From contig JAIRVA010000332.1 in assembly GCA_031254155.1 (NCBI GenBank), positions 1 through 6,177 of the forward strand: DNA of 6,177 nucleotides. The letters are read 5' to 3'. The position numbers were made by a program, and so were the translations under genes. A model generated the notes under the pieces. It was not told the origin of the DNA. It saw only the letters and a program-made list of their open reading frames with translations, and did no database searches. Shown piece after piece: positions 1 to 6,177 of the stretch. Every line of letters starts with the position of its first letter. Position 1 is the first letter of the stretch. The DNA is from Propionibacteriaceae bacterium (GTDB lineage Bacteria > Actinomycetota > Actinomycetes > Propionibacteriales > Propionibacteriaceae).

Positions 1-1157
1 ATTATGGGGGTGACAAGGGCTCCCAGTCCGGCTCGACGATGAAGCCGTTCGTGGTCGCCGCGGCCCTCGCCGCCGGCATGTCGCCGAAGACCACGTTCAA
101 CGCCCCAGCCAACATGAACTTCAAGGGCAAGGACTTCAAGGGTTGCGACGGACCGATCGTCCAGACGAAGAGCTGGCCGGTGAAGGGCGGCGGGAACGGC
201 AAGATCGACATGTACACCGCCGCGGCCAACTCGGTCAACACGTACTTCGTGCAACTCGAGCAGGCGGTTGGCCTCTGCAACGTCCTCACCATGGCGGAGT
301 CCCTCGGCGTCCCGATCGACTGGACCCGCGACCAGGTACCGTCCTTCGTCCTGGGCACGAAGGACATCGCGCCCCTCACCCTGGCCGCGGCCTACGCCGC
401 GTTCGGCGCCCGTGGGGTGTTTTGCGAACCGGTCGTCATCGCCTCGATCAAGGACCGCAACGGCAACGACATCCCGACGTCGGACGGCAACTGCAAACAG
501 GTGCTGGCTCCGGAAGTCGCCGATGGCGTCAACGCCGTCCTGGGCCGGGCTTTCAAAGACGGTACGGCGCAGGCGTCACGCATCTCCGGTTTCACGGCCT
601 CGGGCAAGACCGGTACGACGGAAAACGGTTCGTCGGGCTGGCTCGTCGGTTACACGCCGGACATCGTCGGTATCGCGATGGTCGCCTGGGACTCCGACCC
701 GTACTACAAGGGCTACTGGGAACCCAGGAAACCGATGGGCGACGACGGCAATCCCGAGGCCCCGTCCATGTCCGGTACGGTGCTGTCGACGGGTGTCCGG
801 CTCAACGGCTACGGCGCCCAGGACGCCGGGCCGATCTGGAAGGCGGCCATGACGCCCGTCGTACCAACCCTGCCGGGCACAGCCTTCACGCCGATCTCGA
901 AGGGGGTCGCCAACGGCAAGCCGCTCAACCCCCCGAGTGTGGCGAACATGGACGCCGCGACGGCCAAGGCCACGCTGGAGGCGGCGGGTTTCTTCGTCGA
1001 TGTCACGAATGTGTACGATGCGTCGCCCGCCGGGACGTACCTCGGTACCAGCAACTGCCAACGCTTCCTGGGTGGTACGTGTACGCAGACCTTCTCCCAG
1101 GGGCCGCGGCCAGAGGACACGGCCGGCGCCCCCGTTGTGAACACGGGCCCGCGGTGA
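1..1157 (+). CDS. Penicillin-binding protein, transpeptidase domain plus C-terminal PASTA repeat (5' end outside the window)
   Basis: This is the D,D-transpeptidase part of a penicillin-binding protein, an extracytoplasmic enzyme that cross-links peptidoglycan stem peptides. The frame is open to the left edge (first full codon at 3), so 384 residues are visible. All three active-site motifs are present: SxxK as STMK within GSTMKPF (nucleophilic Ser codon 33-35), SxN as SVN (231-239) and KTG as SGKTGTTENG (KTG codons 606-614). The GSxxKPF context and the sequence after KTG look like a class A (bifunctional) enzyme of the actinobacterial PonA type. The glycosyltransferase domain would be upstream and is not seen. 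The last ~60 residues (from about base 939) form one PASTA-like repeat containing two Cys (NCQRFLGGTC) that could form a disulfide. The ATG at 39 lies inside the SxxK motif and cannot be the true start. The stop is 1 base before the murT-like start, so the two genes are probably co-transcribed. Confidence 0.93.
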   Translation, partial: YGGDKGSQSGSTMKPFVVAAALAAGMSPKTTFNAPANMNFKGKDFKGCDGPIVQTKSWPVKGGGNGKIDMYTAAANSVNTYFVQLEQAVGLCNVLTMAESLGVPIDWTRDQVPSFVLGTKDIAPLTLAAAYAAFGARGVFCEPVVIASIKDRNGNDIPTSDGNCKQVLAPEVADGVNAVLGRAFKDGTAQASRISGFTASGKTGTTENGSSGWLVGYTPDIVGIAMVAWDSDPYYKGYWEPRKPMGDDGNPEAPSMSGTVLSTGVRLNGYGAQDAGPIWKAAMTPVVPTLPGTAFTPISKGVANGKPLNPPSVANMDAATAKATLEAAGFFVDVTNVYDASPAGTYLGTSNCQRFLGGTCTQTFSQGPRPEDTAGAPVVNTGPR

Positions 1158-1158
1158 C

Positions 1159-2544
1159 GTGGGTAAGGTGAGTCTCAAGGCCAGTACCGGATTCCTCCCC
1201 GCCCTGTGGATCGGTAAGCTGACGGCGGCGGTTGTCGGATGCGTATCCCCTAGTCGGGGTACGAATCTGTCCGGCAAGGTGGCGTACCGGCTGCACGAGC
1301 GACTCCTGGACGGGTTCCGGGGGATCGATCCGGACAAGACGATCCTCATCACCGGCTCGAACGGCAAATCGACATCGAACAACCTGGTGGTCCACGTCCT
1401 GCGGACCGCCGGCTTCCGCGTCGCGACCAATCTCGAGGGTGCCAACCTCAAGACCGGCATCGCCACCACCCTGATCAAGAACTCGACGCTGGCCGGGAAA
1501 CTGCGCGCCGACTACCTCGTTCTCGAGGTGGACGAGCGGAGCCTGCCCGCGGTCCAGGCCAGTCTCGGGGCCCGGTTCCTCGCCGTGACCAACATCCAGA
1601 AGGACCAGGTCCAGCGCAACGGCGACCCGGACTACATCTACCGCAAGATCCTCATGGCGGTGGATCGAGGCATGACATTGTTCGTCAACAACGAGGAGCC
1701 CCGCAGCGCCGCCCTCGCCGGCGCGGGGGGCCGGGCGATCCGGTTCTCCGTCGCCGAACTCCCTACACCGGGAACTCGCGAGTGGGACGAACCCGTCACC
1801 ATGGCGTGTCCGCGGTGCCACGACCAACTGGAGTTCGCGTACTACAACCTCGCCGGCGTCGGGCGGTTCGCGTGCCCGGCCTGCGGGTTTTCCAGTGCTG
1901 ACAAGCCCGATTACGTGATCGATTCAGTCGACCGGACGGGGAAGACGTTCACCACCGGCGGGCGGACGTACCACCTCGCGTACGACGCGCCGTACTTCCT
2001 CTACGACTACGCGCTCGCTTGCGCGGTGGGGACGGAATTCGGGCTCACCGGCGACGACCTCGAGCGCGCGTTCGCGACCTTCACCAACGTCGGCGGGCGG
2101 GTGGAGGAGTTCCCGGCCGGGGGGACGCGGATCCGCTACCTCCGTATGAAGCAGGAGAACCCGGAGACCCTGCAGAGCGTCCTGGACCAGATCGCGGCCG
2201 ATGACCGCGAGAAAATCCTGCTGCTCGGGCTGCAGCTGGTGCAGGATTTCGTCCCGTTCTATTCCAACGTCGCCTACGCGTACGACTGCGATTTCTCGCG
2301 TCTCGCCGCGCCGGCGGCCCGGGTCGAGGCCGCGATCTGCTTCGGCCGGGTCAACTGCTACGACGCCGCGGTCCGGCTGCAGTACGCCGGATTCCCCGCT
2401 GACAAGATCATTCTCGTCGACACCGACGACCCGGCGCCGGTGTTGGCGGCGGTCGGCCGCTGCCACGCCGAGCAGGCGTACCTCGTGACGATGATCGGCG
2501 AGTACGAGGCCCTGCGCCGCGAGGCCGAGCGAGGAGAAGCGTGA
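1159..2544 (+). CDS. murT: MurT-type Mur ligase (lipid II D-Glu alpha-carboxyl ligase family)
   Basis: Family role: MurT activates the alpha-carboxyl of D-Glu in lipid II with ATP, and GatD supplies ammonia to give D-isoglutamine. The length of 461 aa is close to known MurT (about 440). Motifs in order: NLSGKVA near the N-terminus; P-loop TGSNGKST at residues 65-72 (Lys70; GKST instead of the usual GKTT); NLEGANLKTGIATTLI; EVDERSLP; TNIQKDQVQRNGD, matching the MurT TNxxRDQLDRYGE segment; zinc-ribbon cysteines C217, C220, C239 and C242; and GGRVEEF, matching the FGRxE element before the DUF1727-type C-terminal domain. That last domain is divergent: KQENPET (331-337) replaces the usual KNPAG, and SNVAYAYDCDF (369-379) replaces the usual DVSWxWDxDFE, so the first Asp is Asn370 while Asp376 and Asp378 remain. 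The start is GTG at 1159; GTG at 1168 is an alternative, and neither has a good Shine-Dalgarno. The stop overlaps the gatD-like start by 4 bases. Confident of the family; less sure that the product is isoglutamine. Confidence 0.88.
   Translation: MGKVSLKASTGFLPALWIGKLTAAVVGCVSPSRGTNLSGKVAYRLHERLLDGFRGIDPDKTILITGSNGKSTSNNLVVHVLRTAGFRVATNLEGANLKTGIATTLIKNSTLAGKLRADYLVLEVDERSLPAVQASLGARFLAVTNIQKDQVQRNGDPDYIYRKILMAVDRGMTLFVNNEEPRSAALAGAGGRAIRFSVAELPTPGTREWDEPVTMACPRCHDQLEFAYYNLAGVGRFACPACGFSSADKPDYVIDSVDRTGKTFTTGGRTYHLAYDAPYFLYDYALACAVGTEFGLTGDDLERAFATFTNVGGRVEEFPAGGTRIRYLRMKQENPETLQSVLDQIAADDREKILLLGLQLVQDFVPFYSNVAYAYDCDFSRLAAPAARVEAAICFGRVNCYDAAVRLQYAGFPADKIILVDTDDPAPVLAAVGRCHAEQAYLVTMIGEYEALRREAERGEA
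2531..2536 (+). promoter_or_regulatory. Ribosome binding site of the gatD-like gene
   Basis: GAGGAG ends 4 bases before the GTG at 2541 and lies inside the 3' end of the murT-like gene. It supports this GTG as the start and suggests translational coupling through the GTGA overlap. Confidence 0.6.
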
Positions 2545-3371
2545 AAGAGTTACGGATCCTGTGGTTGTACCCGGACATCCTCAACCTCCACGGCGACCGG
2601 GGCAACCTGCTGGCGCTCACCCGGCTCGCCGAGGTGGCCGGGGTGCGGGCTGACGTGACCCGGGTCACCCGGCTGACGGACCCGGTCCCGCTCGCCGAGG
2701 CCGACTTTGTCCTGGTCGGACCGGGGGAACTGGTGGCGATGCCCGCGGTGATCGCGGCCCTCGAGCGCTCGGGCGCGGACTTTGGGGCGTACGTGGACGC
2801 GGGCGGAGTCATGCTCGTCACCGGTACGTCGGCGGCCCTCGTGGCGCGCGAGACCCGGCGCCAAGACGCGACGACGTTCGCGGGGCTGGGGCTGGTGGCT
2901 GCGGACGTTGTCGAGCGGGCGACCGTGTACGGGGATGACCTGATCCTGCGGGTCCGGCGTACCACCGCGGGTCCGGCGGGTCCAGCGGGGCGCGACACGG
3001 CGGACAGCGGTCACGAGCTCGGCGGGTTCCAGATCCGGATGGCCGACCTGGTCCTTGAGGAGAGCCAAGCACCATTCGCTGATGTCCTGTACGGGCTGGG
3101 TAACCGTACAAGTGCCGGAACAGGCACCGACACCGAGGGCGCACGACGGGGCAACCTCATCGTGACGAACCTGCTGGGCCCGGCGCTGGCCAAGAACCCG
3201 TGGTACGCCTGGGACTTCGTCCAATCGGCGTTGACACGGAAGTACGGTGAGCCGATGGCCCACCCGGCGGCCGACTGGACCCTGGAGCGCCAGGGGGCCG
3301 CCGCCATCCGGCGGTTCAACGCCACGAAGGCGACCGTACCCGGGGTCGTGAACCGTCTGGGGGCAGCGTGA
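2541..3371 (+). CDS. gatD: GatD-family class I glutamine amidotransferase homologue, predicted glutaminase-dead
   Basis: Canonical GatD hydrolyses glutamine and passes ammonia to MurT. This 276-aa protein is a clear relative: YPDILNLHGDRGN (10-22) matches the GatD N-terminus, followed by the GLGL segment, a GFQ segment (163), YGLGN (184-188), EGAxxxN and LLGPALAKNPWYAWDF, which matches the GatD C-terminal HGPxLPKN region. The catalytic residues are missing. Thr94 (codon 2820-2822, in VTGTSAA) stands where S. aureus GatD has the nucleophile Cys94 in ICGGYQ. Leu212 (codon 3174-3176, in TNLLGP) stands where TYLHGP has the catalytic His189. GPGE (60-63) replaces GGGxDRE, and GGFQIRMAD (161-169) replaces GFENHGG. 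The frame has no stop or frameshift, overlaps both neighbours by 4 bases and is close to family length, so it looks like a maintained pseudoenzyme rather than a decaying gene. It may stabilise the MurT-like ligase or bind a different substrate. TTA, rare in such genomes, is codon 4. Confidence 0.85.
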   Translation: MKELRILWLYPDILNLHGDRGNLLALTRLAEVAGVRADVTRVTRLTDPVPLAEADFVLVGPGELVAMPAVIAALERSGADFGAYVDAGGVMLVTGTSAALVARETRRQDATTFAGLGLVAADVVERATVYGDDLILRVRRTTAGPAGPAGRDTADSGHELGGFQIRMADLVLEESQAPFADVLYGLGNRTSAGTGTDTEGARRGNLIVTNLLGPALAKNPWYAWDFVQSALTRKYGEPMAHPAADWTLERQGAAAIRRFNATKATVPGVVNRLGAA

Positions 3372-4504
3372 GCCGAACCGGAGCCAGCGGGGTGACTGGG
3401 GAGATCGCCGCGAACCCACCCTCGTACCCCGTGGTCGACATCCATCTCGACGGGGTCCTGCGCAACTTTTGGGCCGTGCGCGACCTGGCCCAGGCGCACG
3501 GGGCGCGGCTCACGACGGTGACGAAGATGCTGGGCGGGTACCGGCCGCTGATCGACGCGCTCATCGGCGCCGGGGCGGCGTCCATCGGCGAGGCCCGGCT
3601 GCCCCACCTGGTCGCGCTTGACAAAGCTGCCTCTGACAAGGGAGTTTCCGTTGAGAAGTGGCTCATTCGCGCTCCGCTGCCGAGCCAGGTCGCCGACGTG
3701 GTCCGGTACGCGGATGTCAGTCTCAACTCGGAGGCCGGGACGATCCGGGCACTCGGGGCGGCCGGGGCCGCTCAGGGCCGCCGACACCGGGTGGTTGTCA
3801 TGGTGGACATCGGCGACCGCCGCGAGGGCGTCCTGCCGGAGGATCTGGTGGACCTGTGCGGGGTCGTCCTGGCGACGCCTGGGGTCGAATTGTACGGAAT
3901 TGGTACGGCATTAGGCTGCTTCGGCGGCATCGTCCCCACGCCAACCAACCTGGCCGCCCTCGTTTCGCTGGCCGAGACCGTCGAAGCCACTCTCGGAGTG
4001 GAATTGTCGGTTGTGTCTGGCGGCAGTTCGAGCGCGCTCCCCATGCTGGCCGCGGGGACCCTGCCCCACCGGGTCAACCACCTGCGCGTCGGCGAGGCGC
4101 TGCTGACCGGGCGGGCGGCCGATCTCAAGACGCCGGTCGCGGGTGGCTACGAGGACGCGTGTACCGTGACCGCCGAAATCATCGAAATCAAGGCCAAACC
4201 CTCCCGTCCGGTTGGCGAGCGGGCACCGGCCGAGACACCGGTCGCGGACGATCCGGACTACCCCGACAACAACGTCAGCTGGCGGGCCCTCGTCGCCGTC
4301 GGGAACCAAGATGTCGTGGTCGATCGCCTGGTCCCGGCCGATCCCACGGTCCGGGTGCTACACGGCAGCAGCGACCTCCTAGTGGCCGATATCACCGCTT
4401 GTCGGAAGCGGTACCACGTGGGCGACGTGATGACCTTCATCCTCGACTACCCCGGCATCCTGCGGGCCATGACCTCCGGTTCCATCGACCGCCGGCTGGT
4501 GTAA
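3368..4504 (+). CDS. PLP-dependent amino-acid racemase, ornithine racemase (Orr)/alanine racemase-fold family
   Basis: A fold-type III PLP racemase of the predicted amino-acid racemase family (COG3457-like) that includes clostridial ornithine racemase, which interconverts L- and D-ornithine. 378 aa. The conserved region starts at YPVVDIHLD (20-28). The PLP-binding Lys is Lys53 in TVTKMLGG. Further Orr-like blocks are APLPSQVADVVRYADVSLNSE, VDIGDRREGV, GIGTALGCFGGIVPT, VSGGSSSALPML, NHLRVGEALLTGR, KPSRPVGE, AVGNQDV and a C-terminal LDYPGILRAMTS. These match Orr as I remember it much better than biosynthetic alanine racemase. Start: GTG at 3368 overlaps the gatD-like stop (GTGA), preceded by a weak G-rich site; GTG at 3392 is possible, since the first ~19 residues extend beyond typical Orr. 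One TTA codon lies at 3911-3913. The substrate cannot be read from sequence; the neighbouring peptidoglycan genes suggest a D-amino acid for the cell wall rather than ornithine fermentation. Confidence 0.87.
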   Translation: MSRTGASGVTGEIAANPPSYPVVDIHLDGVLRNFWAVRDLAQAHGARLTTVTKMLGGYRPLIDALIGAGAASIGEARLPHLVALDKAASDKGVSVEKWLIRAPLPSQVADVVRYADVSLNSEAGTIRALGAAGAAQGRRHRVVVMVDIGDRREGVLPEDLVDLCGVVLATPGVELYGIGTALGCFGGIVPTPTNLAALVSLAETVEATLGVELSVVSGGSSSALPMLAAGTLPHRVNHLRVGEALLTGRAADLKTPVAGGYEDACTVTAEIIEIKAKPSRPVGERAPAETPVADDPDYPDNNVSWRALVAVGNQDVVVDRLVPADPTVRVLHGSSDLLVADITACRKRYHVGDVMTFILDYPGILRAMTSGSIDRRLV

Positions 4505-4523
4505 CCCGGTTGCCCCTACCGCC

Positions 4524-6177
4524 TCACACCTTGAGGTTGTCGCTGCCACCCGGGAGTTTGGTGAGCAGGACCAGCGACAAGATGGTGATGACAAGCAGGA
4601 TGGTCGACAGGGCACCGGCCGTACCAAGCTGCCCGCGTACCACCGTCGCGTAGATCCCCAGGGACATGGTCTGCGTGTCCGTGTTGTATAGGAACAATGT
4701 CGTCGACAACTCCGTGATGATGGTCACCCAGCTCAAGACCGCCCCCGAGAAGATGCCGGGGGCCAGGACCGGTACGATGACGCGCACCAACGTCTTCAAT
4801 TTCGACGCGCCAAGGGAGTACGCCGCCTCCTCGATGCTCGGACTTTGTTGCCCGAGCAACGCCGCCGTGGAGCGGATGGTGTACGGCAGCCGCCGGATCA
4901 TGAGCGCGATGACCATGATGACCGCCGTACCCGTCAGCGCCAGCGGCGGGCCGGAAAAGGTCAGCATGAACCCGATGCCGATGACCAGCCCGGGGACGAC
5001 GTACGGCACCATGGTCAGCGTGTCCAGCACCTTGTTGACCGGGTTGGGCCGGCGGACGGAGACGTACGCGACCAGGACCGCCACCACGACGAGCACCACC
5101 AGGGCCGAGAGCCCGATGGTGAAGGTGTTGCGGATGTACTTCAGGATGTCACTCTTCGCCGACGGCGCGGTGAAGTTCTCGGCCGTGAAGTGGAGACCGG
5201 GGGTGAACTGGCCCATCACCGTCTTGCGGAACCCCGAGATGATGACCACGACAAGGGGTAACAGTGAGATGGCGAGATAGCCGTACACCAGGATGTGGAC
5301 GAGCATGCTCGGCCCGCGCCGCAGCCGCTTGGGCTCGATCGGGCGCATCGCGTTCATCGCGAACGAGTTCCGCGCAGCCAGCCACTTCTGCAGGAAGAAG
5401 ATGCCCAGGGTCAAGATGATCACGATGACCGACAGGGCCGCCGCGAACGACATGTTCGTACTGACTTCGCCTGTCGCCGCGCCGTAGATCTGGTACGGCA
5501 TGGTCTGGTACCCCTTGCCGATCAGCATCGGCGTGCCGAAATCCGCGAACGCGCGCACGAACACGAGCAGCGAGCCCGCGAGCACGGTCGGGACGAGCAG
5601 CGGCGCGATGACCTTGAGCGCGCGCCTGGCCCCCGTACAGCCCATCGACTCGGACGCTTCCAGGATCGACACGTCAACGGTCCGCCAGGCGCCCATGAGG
5701 TACGTGAAAATCAGCGGGACAAGCTGTAACGTCAGGACGGCCAGGATGCCCGGCAACCCGTAGATGGACGGGATCTTGACCCCCGTGAGCTTCTGGATAC
5801 CCTGCGTGATAAGGCCGTTGTTGCCGAGCAGCAGGATCCAGGAGTACGCGCCGATGAACGGCGGCGACATCATGGACGCGAGCACGAGCACCTGGATGGA
5901 CTGCTTGCCACGGACACGGTACATGGTGAGCATGTACGCGAGCGGGTACGCCACCACGAGGGCCAGGATCGTCACCCCGACGCCGATGAGGAGCGAGTGC
6001 CCGAGCGAGGTCAGGTAGAGCTTCGTCGTGAAGAACTGCTTGAAGGCGGCCAGGGAGAAGCCACCCGTCCCGCCGACGAGCGACTTCCGCAGGACGGTGA
6101 ACATCGGCCAAACGACGATGACAAGGTAAAATAGGGACAATACCGCCGAGGTACCCATCCAGATGTCCGGCTTGGCC
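4524..6177 (-). CDS. ABC transporter permease, two fused permease domains, FbpB/AfuB (ferric iron) type; N-terminus outside the window
   Basis: An integral membrane permease that would work with a periplasmic-type binding lipoprotein and an ATPase, neither of which is in the window. The frame stays open past the first internal ATG (complement of 6156-6158), with AKPDIW encoded before it, so the true start probably lies beyond the right edge. Numbering from that Met gives 544 residues with about twelve hydrophobic segments, near 8-22, 53-76, 90-112, 134-157, 187-207, 235-256, 285-308, 344-366, 382-401, 408-422, 463-482 and 512-534. Each half carries an EAA loop that contacts the ATPase: EASESMGCTGARRALKVIAP (167-186) and EEAAYSLGASKLKTLVRVI (443-461). 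The fused architecture is typical of Fe(III) permeases, but related proteins carry thiamine, phosphonates or polyamines, so the substrate is uncertain. It converges on the racemase gene and is probably unrelated to the left operon. Confidence 0.88.
   Translation of the reverse strand, partial: AKPDIWMGTSAVLSLFYLVIVVWPMFTVLRKSLVGGTGGFSLAAFKQFFTTKLYLTSLGHSLLIGVGVTILALVVAYPLAYMLTMYRVRGKQSIQVLVLASMMSPPFIGAYSWILLLGNNGLITQGIQKLTGVKIPSIYGLPGILAVLTLQLVPLIFTYLMGAWRTVDVSILEASESMGCTGARRALKVIAPLLVPTVLAGSLLVFVRAFADFGTPMLIGKGYQTMPYQIYGAATGEVSTNMSFAAALSVIVIILTLGIFFLQKWLAARNSFAMNAMRPIEPKRLRRGPSMLVHILVYGYLAISLLPLVVVIISGFRKTVMGQFTPGLHFTAENFTAPSAKSDILKYIRNTFTIGLSALVVLVVVAVLVAYVSVRRPNPVNKVLDTLTMVPYVVPGLVIGIGFMLTFSGPPLALTGTAVIMVIALMIRRLPYTIRSTAALLGQQSPSIEEAAYSLGASKLKTLVRVIVPVLAPGIFSGAVLSWVTIITELSTTLFLYNTDTQTMSLGIYATVVRGQLGTAGALSTILLVITILSLVLLTKLPGGSDNLKV

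Larger units (their letters stand above)
1..4504 (+). other. Putative operon: PBP - murT-like - gatD-like - racemase
   Basis: Four genes lie on one strand with junctions of +1, -4 and -4 bases, so there is no room for internal promoters or terminators between them. Both overlaps are GTGA, the usual arrangement for translational coupling and often seen for subunits of one complex or pathway. The promoter lies upstream of the window. No Rho-independent terminator is convincing in the 19 bases after the racemase stop. Confidence 0.75.

Noticed and set aside
39..41. ATG at 39 as the start of the first gene.
   Set aside because: It is the Met of the catalytic STMK motif, and the frame continues to the left edge with conserved sequence.
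576..1827. Long open frames on the minus strand across the PBP and murT-like genes.
   Set aside because: They are Arg/Pro/Gly-rich shadow frames typical of high-GC coding DNA and have no recognisable domain; the plus-strand frames carry clear family motifs.
2541..3371. Calling the gatD-like gene a pseudogene.
   Set aside because: No frameshift or stop, near family length, good ribosome binding site and 4-base overlaps on both sides. Loss of catalytic residues with an intact frame fits a pseudoenzyme better.
3368..4504. Housekeeping alanine racemase (Alr).
   Set aside because: The blocks around SLNSE, VDIGDRREG, GGxVPT and LDYPGILRAMTS match the Orr-type family rather than Alr, although substrate specificity is not proven.
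4522..4536. Short inverted repeat CCTCA-5 bases-TGAGG at the junction of the convergent genes, a possible terminator.
   Set aside because: The stem is only 5 pairs, overlaps the permease stop codon and has no T-run on either strand, so it is too weak to call a terminator.
4666..5280. Plus-strand open frame across the permease gene.
   Set aside because: Met/Thr-rich antisense of membrane-segment codons with no motifs; the minus-strand frame has two EAA loops and twelve hydrophobic segments.
1..6177. CRISPR arrays, tRNA or rRNA genes, insertion sequences.
   Set aside because: No regularly spaced repeats, cloverleaf-like segments, transposase motifs or terminal inverted repeats were seen; the window is almost fully occupied by five coding regions.

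Overview
The window is GC-rich (roughly two thirds G+C by eye), almost fully coding, and has GTG starts and GTGA stop/start overlaps. Together with the protein types, this suggests a high-GC Gram-positive bacterium (Actinomycetota). I cannot name a genus from the sequence.

Left block (1-4504, + strand): four genes in one tightly packed unit. (1) The 3' part of a penicillin-binding protein transpeptidase, with SxxK, SxN and KTG motifs and a C-terminal PASTA repeat. Its 5' part lies outside the window. (2) After a 1-base gap, a MurT-type Mur ligase with a P-loop, a Cys4 zinc ribbon and a DUF1727-type C-terminus. (3) Overlapping by 4 bases, a GatD-type glutamine amidotransferase homologue. (4) Overlapping by 4 bases, a PLP-dependent amino-acid racemase that resembles clostridial ornithine racemase (Orr). 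All four fit peptidoglycan stem-peptide modification and cross-linking.

Right block (4524-6177, - strand): a two-domain ABC transporter permease of the FbpB/AfuB type, convergent with the left block and cut off by the right edge. The two blocks are separated by 19 bases.

Main observation: the GatD homologue is an intact reading frame but lacks the residues that define a working glutaminase. Thr94 sits where the nucleophilic Cys should be, Leu212 where the catalytic His should be, and the GGGxDRE and ENHGG motifs are also replaced. The partner MurT keeps its ATP-binding and zinc-ribbon motifs but has altered motifs in the C-terminal domain. Canonical MurT-GatD amidates the alpha-carboxyl of D-Glu in lipid II using glutamine-derived ammonia. 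Here the ligase probably does not receive ammonia from glutamine, and the next gene encodes a racemase of the ornithine type.

My working hypothesis is that this MurT/pseudo-GatD pair joins an amino acid, perhaps a D-diamino acid made by the racemase, to the D-Glu alpha-carboxyl. That is the attachment point of the cross-bridge in group B peptidoglycan. The motif losses are read directly from the sequence. The chemistry is inference.
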